Part shown: piece by piece, positions 61,401-64,000 of the stretch
How the letters are laid out: each line of letters begins with the position of its first letter
Position numbering within the stretch: the first letter of the stretch is position 1
Origin: Penelope pileata
Taxonomy: Eukaryota > Chordata > Aves > Galliformes > Cracidae
DNA length: 64,000 nt
Assembly: GCA_013396635.1 (NCBI GenBank)
Contig: WBMW01001713.1
Span: 390,078-454,077 of the forward strand
Direction: 5' to 3'
The notes under the pieces: generated by a model
What the model was told of the DNA's origin: nothing
The model's database searches: none
What the model saw: only the letters and a program-made list of their open reading frames with translations
Program-made: the position numbers and the translations under genes

Positions 61401-63977
61401 CGTGAGGAGACACGGCCAATGCAAACGTTAATGGAGCTACTGATGAGTCTTTGAAAAGAGAGCCACAATTTCAATTATTAAAGCAGTCAAACCTTTAATG
61501 AAGTTGGTTATGGCCTCATCATAAGACTGCAGGAAGCTACCTACTGGTTTGTCAGCACCAGAATTTCTAAGCAGTGTTCAAGCTCTGTCATTCAGGGGCT
61601 CTTTATGCTATGTTTACACTGTGCTAAAAGCCACAATTTCCCGGGGTGATGCCACCTTTAACTGGCAACTGGAGTCCATGTCTTTGTAAAACGCAATCCA
61701 GACAGTCTTATCTCAAACTGCTACACTTCTGAATCCAAGGTAACCACATTTTGAACATGAACCTATAAAATTGCCAACAAAGATCATTTCCTTATAGTAA
61801 ACAGAAGTGGGCTAGATGAATTTAAGCTCAGTCCTGACTTATGGCAAGGAAGAAAGGAAGTGTTGGGAAGTTTTGGTGGTATTACACCAGAAATCCTAAT
61901 GGTAGCATCATTTGCTTACCAGTGCCTTCTGTATCTTAGCAGGATACACAAAGTGTTTAGTGTAATACTGTCCCACAAGATCAACTGGATTTATGGGATG
62001 TACTTAAAGATGCCCAAAGCAGCACAAGAGACATGGGTACATTTTTAGCCAGACCAGATATACCAGGCCTAGAACACATTCACCCCAACAGAGGTGTGAA
62101 CTGCATCTCTTTTCTAAGAGCCCCTGGAAGGAACTTTCTGAAATTTTTACTCACCTGAGCAGATCTAATGCAGATCTTTGTGAAGTGACTCCAACAAAGA
62201 CCCCAGAAAAGCACCCAGGGAACTGAACTCAGATGAGACAGAACGCAATCACGTACTCTCGAAAGGTGACCTTGAAAAGGGTATTAAGAAGAGGAAAGCA
62301 AAAACCCCAACGCTATCTCACAGCCCAGAAGGATGACTTAAAAAAGGACTCCTCACAACTGCAGAAAGGCTGGGGATGTTACGTCTGACCTTCTTTGCTC
62401 TTTCTGGAACACTTCAGCAGGAGTCTCAGCTCTTGCATTCCTACTGAAGAGGCATGATCTTTTAAGGATAGCGTTTTAAAACATGATTTCTATGTATATA
62501 TATATATACACACAGTCATATATATATAGGAAGCGAGAGCTTGGTAGTGGAGGAGTTAAGGCAGTCTGGCTAGAACTCCTTTTCTTCCCTGCTCATTCTT
62601 TCAGTGTCTCCTGATTCTTGCAGAGTCATTATTTCACGAGTTATTCAACCATTACATGGTCACCTTAGAAATTCAGCTCTCTGCTACCTAAACTTCAGAC
62701 AGAAAGAGAAAGATTTTTCACAGAAACATTTCCATCACTCGTAAGCTTTAAGAAGGGGAAGAGCAGCAGAGACTAATTGCCCTATATAATTATTCAGCAG
62801 CATTTTGTTAAGCTCCCCTTTTGTCTAATTACACTTCACCATCACAAGCAGATCGAGCTTGCAATGCTGAGCATGAAGGAGGATGCCCTCCTCTGCAAGG
62901 CAAACAACTAACACAGCTGGCTACGAGAGTGTGAGGCCCTACTCCCTGTCCTCCTTACAGCTTGGGCTGCAGTAATCCAACTCTCAGCAGCTCCATTTCT
63001 GCCCTGTGCAAAGCAGAATGAAATCTACACAGTATCGCTTCTGCAGACATCAAAGGCATCCTGCAGGTTTAGGGAAACTGCCTCCAAGCTTACCCTCTGC
63101 ACAGAGAGCTGAAACACACGTTCTTCAGAGGGAAAATGTGCAGGTTACTGGCTACAGACTGCTTAGAAAGTTTTGGGGGGTGTCCCCCTTTATTTTTTTG
63201 GAGGAGATAAGGCTCTTGGAGACAAAGACAGGAATATAGCAGCTCTTGGTGACAAAGACTTGTCATATATCAGTGCCAGATGCTCAGCCCTGTTGCATTA
63301 GACACTCCACTAACACAGGGCAGTGAGGAAAGGAGCAAAGGCTGAGCTAAGCTTCTGGAGAACAGAGTTAGCAGAGGGAAGTGACTGCTGCCCACATGCT
63401 TGCAGGCAGGGAGGCTCTCCAGCTCAGGGTGCAGGACACAGAGCGCTGGGAGAAGCATGGTGGAGCAGGTGGCTAGGCACAGTGGGCCTCAGCCACAGAG
63501 GCAGAGACAAGGAGAGGTAGAGCATTACAAAGATATATATCAAAGTCTTTAGTTGGTAGAGGAGAGCTAGTTATAGGGGCTTGGGAGCTTTTGTTCGCGG
63601 AGTAGCTGGGAAGAAGGAAGAAGCCAAGCAGAGGTTAGAGGCCTGGTGGAAAGAAAGGTGTGTGAGCTTGCTGCTAGAGAGATCACCTGCTGCTTCTGGG
63701 GTGGGGAGGGGGAGGTGGGGCTGAGCTGGGACCCGGAGCACCGGGGAGGCAGGCAGCAGGACAGGATCAGTCAGAGATGGCCCAGGGAGCACTACGGAAA
63801 TAGGAAAATCTGCTACGAGTCACCCTAGAACACCTGCCCCAGCCTTAACTCCCCAGAAGGAACGAGCACGTCCCTCTGGCAGGGCTACACCCCCCGAGGC
63901 ACACGGCGGGCTCAGGGCCGCACGCACCGAGCACTGCGCAGCGCTGCCCGCACGCTGCCCGCAGCCCGCCCGGCCAT
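16344..63977 (-). CDS. SMG7: SMG7, nonsense-mediated mRNA decay factor, 23 coding exons, 1199 aa as assembled
   Basis: SMG7 binds phosphorylated UPF1 through an N-terminal 14-3-3-like domain, pairs with SMG5, and recruits the CCR4-NOT deadenylase through its C-terminus, committing nonsense mRNAs to decay in the cytoplasm. Exons from 5' to 3', in + coordinates: 63928-63977, 45841-45872, 44487-44604, 43406-43538, 40927-41098, 40021-40092, 38884-39034, 38427-38562, 36212-36374, 35224-35380, 32202-32272, 31813-31873, 31112-31231, 30301-30736, 25807-25951, 24326-24717, 23265-23630, 21512-21661, 19321-19401, 18563-18722, 17215-17385, 16976-17124, 16344-16457. They sum to 3600 nt with every phase matching. 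Phosphoserine-binding Lys and Arg (human 66 and 163) are kept. Human canonical length is 1137. All exons from the second on are strongly supported; the first exon is less sure. Confidence 0.94.
16458..16975 (-). other. SMG7: SMG7 intron 22
   Basis: 518 nt of unique sequence; nothing recognised. Confidence 0.85.
16976..17124 (-). CDS. SMG7: SMG7 coding exon 22
   Basis: Encodes [20 protein letters not shown] to VLMESLK. Donor GTATAT. Phase 1 in, 0 out. It contains one more serine in the run than human. Confidence 0.95.
17125..17214 (-). other. SMG7: SMG7 intron 21, GC-AG type, 90 nt
   Basis: The 5' splice site reads AAGCCAG|GCAAGT on the minus strand, the classic GC-AG donor consensus. The acceptor is ccattttag. 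Only this GC donor keeps the reading frame (P-A-M junction, as in human). Using the GTGCTG four bases downstream would shift the frame. Confidence 0.88.
17215..17385 (-). CDS. SMG7: SMG7 coding exon 21
   Basis: Encodes [20 protein letters not shown], then [20 protein letters not shown] and RWKTDKP. Serine/proline-rich C-terminal region. Ends at the GC donor. Confidence 0.95.
17386..18562 (-). other. SMG7: SMG7 intron 20
   Basis: 1177 nt. Unique, AT-rich sequence; no repeat or exon recognised. Confidence 0.8.
18563..18722 (-). CDS. SMG7: SMG7 coding exon 20
   Basis: Encodes [20 protein letters not shown] to [15 protein letters not shown]. Acceptor gtttgcag, donor GTAATC. 53 codons plus one base. 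Confidence 0.95.
18723..19320 (-). other. SMG7: SMG7 intron 19
   Basis: 598 nt; nothing recognised. Confidence 0.8.
19321..19401 (-). CDS. SMG7: SMG7 coding exon 19
   Basis: Encodes [20 protein letters not shown] and SGFSLNQ. 81 nt, phase 0 on both sides. Acceptor tttttgaag is weak (interrupted pyrimidine tract); donor GTACGT. Confidence 0.92.
19402..21511 (-). other. SMG7: SMG7 intron 18
   Basis: 2110 nt. A pyrimidine-rich run on the SMG7 strand (purines on +, about 21376-21443) lies within about 70-135 nt downstream of the exon 18 donor. Otherwise unique sequence. Confidence 0.75.
21512..21661 (-). CDS. SMG7: SMG7 coding exon 18
   Basis: Encodes [20 protein letters not shown], an EEEE acidic run, and [18 protein letters not shown]. 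150 nt, exactly 50 codons, phase 0 on both sides. Acceptor ctgtcactag, donor GTATGT. Flanked on both sides by pyrimidine-rich intron sequence, which together with its symmetric phase suggests a cassette exon. Confidence 0.94.
21662..23264 (-). other. SMG7: SMG7 intron 17
   Basis: 1603 nt. The 3' end (about 21662-21850 on +) is strongly pyrimidine-rich on the SMG7 strand. An A-rich stretch with repeated aaaaat units lies at 22744-22768. No exon recognised. Confidence 0.75.
23265..23630 (-). CDS. SMG7: SMG7 coding exon 17
   Basis: Encodes [60 protein letters not shown] to [10 protein letters not shown]. 366 nt, 122 codons, phase 0 on both sides. Acceptor tctctgcctcag, donor GTAAAG. Low-complexity, glutamine- and proline-rich, as in human. 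Confidence 0.95.
23631..24325 (-). other. SMG7: SMG7 intron 16
   Basis: 695 nt; unique sequence with a T run at about 24282-24290. Nothing recognised. Confidence 0.8.
24326..24717 (-). CDS. SMG7: SMG7 coding exon 16 (with glutamine run)
   Basis: Encodes [20 protein letters not shown], then [20 protein letters not shown] and on to [13 protein letters not shown] run of seven glutamines (codons at 24389-24409, about residues 776-782) is longer than the four recalled for human. Acceptor tatttttcag, donor GTAAGC. Confidence 0.95.
24718..25806 (-). other. SMG7: SMG7 intron 15
   Basis: 1089 nt. Contains one ambiguous base (n at 24961). Nothing recognised. Confidence 0.8.
25807..25951 (-). CDS. SMG7: SMG7 coding exon 15
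   Basis: Encodes [40 protein letters not shown] and FPPLPSRP. Acceptor gcattag, donor GTAATT. 145 nt. Confidence 0.95.
25952..30300 (-). other. SMG7: SMG7 intron 14 (outside the CR1 at 26508-27200)
   Basis: 4349 nt, the second-largest internal interval. It holds one CR1 copy in the same orientation as SMG7 and an A-rich run at 30047-30069. No extra exon recognised. Confidence 0.75.
26508..27200 (-). repeat. CR1 LINE 3' end, about 0.7 kb, same strand as SMG7
   Basis: On the minus strand it encodes parts of the CR1 ORF2 C-terminus: [19 protein letters not shown], then [39 protein letters not shown] and [20 protein letters not shown]. The frame is broken between the first two blocks. The left edge is the reversed CR1 tail near agaatcatagcat. 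It lies in SMG7 intron 14. It is the most complete 3' end in the window. Confidence 0.92.
30301..30736 (-). CDS. SMG7: SMG7 coding exon 14
   Basis: Encodes [78 protein letters not shown] and [15 protein letters not shown]. 436 nt, the largest exon. It is the basic, probably unstructured link between the helical domain and the C-terminal region. Acceptor tctttttcag, donor GTAAGC. Confidence 0.96.
30737..31111 (-). other. SMG7: SMG7 intron 13
   Basis: 375 nt; nothing recognised. Confidence 0.85.
31112..31231 (-). CDS. SMG7: SMG7 coding exon 13
   Basis: Encodes [20 protein letters not shown] and [19 protein letters not shown]. 120 nt. Acceptor tcaatgctag, donor GTAATT. End of the helical domain. 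Confidence 0.95.
31232..31812 (-). other. SMG7: SMG7 intron 12
   Basis: 581 nt. A T run lies near 31432-31440 on + and an A run near 31480-31488. Nothing else seen. Confidence 0.8.
31813..31873 (-). CDS. SMG7: SMG7 coding exon 12
   Basis: 61-nt exon encoding [19 protein letters not shown] with partial codons at both ends. Acceptor ctattcaccag has a short pyrimidine tract; donor GTGGGT. Confidence 0.94.
31874..32201 (-). other. SMG7: SMG7 intron 11
   Basis: 328 nt; nothing recognised. Confidence 0.85.
32202..32272 (-). CDS. SMG7: SMG7 coding exon 11
   Basis: 71-nt exon encoding [20 protein letters not shown] and NNS. Acceptor ttatttgcag, donor GTAAGA. Confidence 0.95.
32273..35223 (-). other. 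SMG7: SMG7 intron 10
   Basis: 2951 nt of unique, AT-rich sequence with a 15-base A run at 33569-33583. No exon or repeat family recognised. Confidence 0.75.
33569..33583. repeat. Homopolymer A run
   Basis: Fifteen consecutive A on + in SMG7 intron 10. Confidence 0.85.
35224..35380 (-). CDS. SMG7: SMG7 coding exon 10
   Basis: Encodes [40 protein letters not shown] and [11 protein letters not shown]. The donor is the GTGAGT that leaves TA, so the next codon is Tyr and the junction reads RRYIWPW (human RQYIWPW). Using the GTAGTG three bases upstream would delete that codon. Confidence 0.94.
35381..36211 (-). other. SMG7: SMG7 intron 9
   Basis: 831 nt; nothing recognised. Confidence 0.8.
36212..36374 (-). 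CDS. SMG7: SMG7 coding exon 9
   Basis: Encodes [40 protein letters not shown] and [14 protein letters not shown]. Helical domain. Donor GTAAGT, acceptor atttgttgcag. Confidence 0.96.
36375..38426 (-). other. SMG7: SMG7 intron 8
   Basis: 2052 nt, unique, AT-rich; an A run lies at 36780-36790. Nothing recognised. Confidence 0.8.
38427..38562 (-). CDS. SMG7: SMG7 coding exon 8
   Basis: Encodes [40 protein letters not shown] and EEQFK. Donor GTGAGT. Acceptor ctgattacag. Confidence 0.96.
38563..38883 (-). other. SMG7: SMG7 intron 7
   Basis: 321 nt; nothing recognised. Confidence 0.85.
38884..39034 (-). CDS. SMG7: SMG7 coding exon 7
   Basis: Encodes [40 protein letters not shown] and QKALSKALE. 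Last part of the 14-3-3-like domain, with TPR-like helices. Donor GTAAGG. Confidence 0.96.
39035..40020 (-). other. SMG7: SMG7 intron 6
   Basis: 986 nt; AT-rich, nothing recognised. Confidence 0.8.
40021..40092 (-). CDS. SMG7: SMG7 coding exon 6 (phosphoserine-site Arg)
   Basis: Encodes [20 protein letters not shown] and PSN. The first Arg (residue 170 here, human Arg163) is one of the basic residues of the 14-3-3-like phosphopeptide pocket. 72 nt, donor GTGAGT. Confidence 0.96.
40093..40926 (-). other. SMG7: SMG7 intron 5
   Basis: 834 nt; nothing recognised. Confidence 0.8.
40927..41098 (-). CDS. SMG7: SMG7 coding exon 5
   Basis: Encodes [40 protein letters not shown] and [16 protein letters not shown]. 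The acceptor is chosen at gttttcctag so that LLQ is kept, as in human; the TTACAG nine bases further in would drop these three residues in frame. Confidence 0.94.
41099..43405 (-). other. SMG7: SMG7 intron 4
   Basis: 2307 nt; unique AT-rich sequence with A-rich patches near 42424-42484 and 43087-43115. No exon recognised; open frames here overlap on both strands and have no family match. Confidence 0.75.
43406..43538 (-). CDS. SMG7: SMG7 coding exon 4 (phosphoserine-site Lys)
   Basis: Encodes [40 protein letters not shown] and FYTQ. The Lys of HAFK (residue 73 here, human Lys66) belongs to the phosphopeptide pocket. Donor GTGAGT, acceptor tttattttcag. Confidence 0.96.
43539..44486 (-). other. 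SMG7: SMG7 intron 3
   Basis: 948 nt; nothing recognised. Confidence 0.8.
44487..44604 (-). CDS. SMG7: SMG7 coding exon 3
   Basis: Encodes [20 protein letters not shown] and [18 protein letters not shown], identical in my recollection to human over this stretch. Acceptor gttcctcag, donor GTAAGT. Confidence 0.96.
44605..45840 (-). other. SMG7: SMG7 intron 2
   Basis: 1236 nt; unique, nothing recognised. Confidence 0.8.
45841..45872 (-). CDS. SMG7: SMG7 coding exon 2 (32 nt)
   Basis: Micro-exon encoding [10 protein letters not shown] with one base of the preceding and one of the following codon. Acceptor cgctttcttacag, donor GTAATT. Matches human residues 11-20. Its ATG (ADM) could serve as a downstream start if exon 1 is alternative. 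Confidence 0.94.
48708..49010 (-). repeat. CR1 LINE 3' fragment, antisense to +
   Basis: tcatagagtgattaaggctg is followed by ggaaaagacctctaagatca, ccagggacagggacttcccc, cctgatcactctctctgaga and the aggaggagaggcc block. This is the reversed CR1 3' region of the same subfamily as the 5611 copy. It lies in SMG7 intron 1. Confidence 0.9.
49811..49889 (-). other. Splice-flanked open segment in SMG7 intron 1, possible alternative exon
   Basis: On the SMG7 strand this 79-nt segment ends in a strong donor (CTGCGAG|GTAAGG) and is preceded by a possible acceptor (gatgtttcag). Spliced to exon 2 it would read in frame into QAEVLKAD through [18 protein letters not shown]. The open frame extends upstream without a stop to about 50035 but has no ATG. 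With the exon 1 proposed here, inclusion would shift the frame and hit a stop early, so it could be a poison or 5' UTR exon. No family match is recognised. Confidence 0.25.
51208..51650 (-). other. Possible old retrocopy with AATAAA and A tail
   Basis: On the minus strand an AATAAA (within + 51236-51243) lies about 20 bases before a 13-base A tract (T run near 51209-51221). Upstream of it is about 400 nt that is less AT-rich than its surroundings. This is the layout of a processed transcript copied into the genome. No parent gene is recognised and the frames are broken. Chance arrangement is quite possible. Confidence 0.2.
52546..52772 (-). repeat. CR1 LINE 3' fragment, antisense to +
   Basis: Starts with the reversed tail atagaatcatagaatggttc, followed by ggttggaagagaccttagag, ttgcccaaagccccatccag and ggcaacctgttccagtgtct. 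Encodes on the minus strand the CR1 ORF2 tail [20 protein letters not shown]. It is less diverged than the other copies. A 15-base T run (52780-52794) follows its 5' end. Confidence 0.93.
52780..52794. repeat. Homopolymer T run
   Basis: Fifteen consecutive T on +, directly beside the truncated 5' end of the CR1 copy. Confidence 0.9.
53606..53721 (+). repeat. CR1 LINE 3' end, sense to +
   Basis: aggccaggctggatgggc, then ggtcccttccaacccaacca and a terminal series of attctatg units ending at 53721. This is the CR1 tail with its 8-9 bp repeats in forward orientation, opposite to SMG7. Only about 115 nt remain. Confidence 0.9.
60898..61085 (+). repeat. Possible old CR1 3' fragment, sense to +
   Basis: aggaggttcagactgagtgc, gcagcatgggctgcc, acccggctggatcaagtgct and acatcctgaggtcacctcca follow the order of the CR1 3' region (recognisable in better copies), but with heavy divergence and no clear tail. 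Confidence 0.45.
62491..62530. repeat. TA-rich microsatellite
   Basis: Alternating ta units (tatgtatatatatatatacac then catatatatatagg) interrupted by a short ca stretch. Probably length-polymorphic. Confidence 0.85.
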
Positions 63978-64000
63978 GTGCGCCGCGGCGCCGCCTCCTG
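63880..64000 (-). promoter_or_regulatory. SMG7: CpG-rich block at the right edge, probable SMG7 CpG-island promoter region
   Basis: Very GC-rich, with many CpG dinucleotides (for example gcgccgcggcgccgcctcc at the edge), in contrast to the CpG-poor intron beside it. The block covers the proposed first exon and continues out of the window. Housekeeping genes such as SMG7 typically start in a CpG island; the transcription start itself is not visible. Confidence 0.6.
63928..63977 (-). CDS. SMG7: SMG7 proposed first coding exon
   Basis: An ATG at 63977-63975 opens [16 protein letters not shown] and ends CG before a GTGCGT donor, joining exon 2 to give the expected Arg then QAEVLKAD. Phase and CpG context fit. 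However, human SMG7 begins MSLQSAQYLR, which is not seen in the window. The true exon may lie beyond position 64000, and this one may be alternative, non-coding or a chance fit. Start context is CAC ATG G, only moderate. Confidence 0.45.

Larger units (their letters stand above)
45873..63927 (-). other. SMG7: SMG7 intron 1, about 18 kb (unannotated remainder)
   Basis: Very large first intron. It contains CR1 copies near 48.7, 52.5, 53.6 and possibly 60.9 kb, A/T runs, a TA microsatellite, a splice-flanked open segment at 49811-49889 and a possible retrocopy near 51.2-51.65 kb, each listed separately. The intervals between these (about 45.9-48.7, 49.9-51.2, 53.7-60.9 and 61.1-63.9 kb) show no gene family I recognise. 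Confidence 0.7.

Noticed and set aside
1..64000. CRISPR arrays, tRNA or rRNA genes, DNA transposons, endogenous retroviruses, bacterial-type defence systems
   Set aside because: Looked for regular short repeats, tRNA-like arms, terminal inverted or long terminal repeats and retroviral gag-pol motifs. None was seen apart from CR1 elements.

Overview
The window is a piece of a bird genome, most likely from a galliform such as chicken or a close relative. Two things show this. Vertebrate genes are split by GT-AG introns and encode proteins very close to human orthologues. The interspersed repeats are CR1 LINEs, the dominant avian retrotransposon. The species itself cannot be fixed from the sequence.

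Three protein-coding genes are present, in the order and orientation known for the human 1q25 region. (1) Positions 1 to about 3100, + strand: the last intron, last coding exon (1864-1926) and 3' UTR of ARPC5, an Arp2/3 complex subunit. The intron carries a decayed antisense CR1 that runs off the left edge. (2) Positions 6953-13227, + strand: the complete NCF2 gene (p67phox) in 15 coding exons, 519 codons plus stop. All exon phases join without error, and the TPR, activation, SH3, PB1 and SH3 segments are intact. (3) From about 14190 to the right edge, - strand: SMG7, a nonsense-mediated decay factor. It has 23 coding exons that join in phase to 1199 codons plus stop, an approximately 2.1 kb 3' UTR and an 18 kb first intron. 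Its proposed first exon lies in a CpG-rich block at the right edge; this first exon is the least certain part of the model.

NCF2 and SMG7 converge tail to tail, with under 1 kb between their proposed polyadenylation signals. The intervals between genes and the SMG7 introns hold CR1 fragments (mostly antisense to +), short A/T runs and a TA microsatellite. No tRNA, rRNA, CRISPR array, DNA transposon, retroviral provirus or prokaryotic-type system was recognised. The genes do not form a pathway: actin branching, phagocyte oxidase activation and mRNA surveillance are separate functions that share a conserved neighbourhood.

The points most worth a second look are a GC-AG intron in SMG7, a possible pyrimidine-flanked cassette exon in SMG7, an unexplained splice-flanked open segment inside SMG7 intron 1 that would join in frame to exon 2, the divergent SMG7 N-terminus, and an alanine at a Rac-contact position in p67phox.
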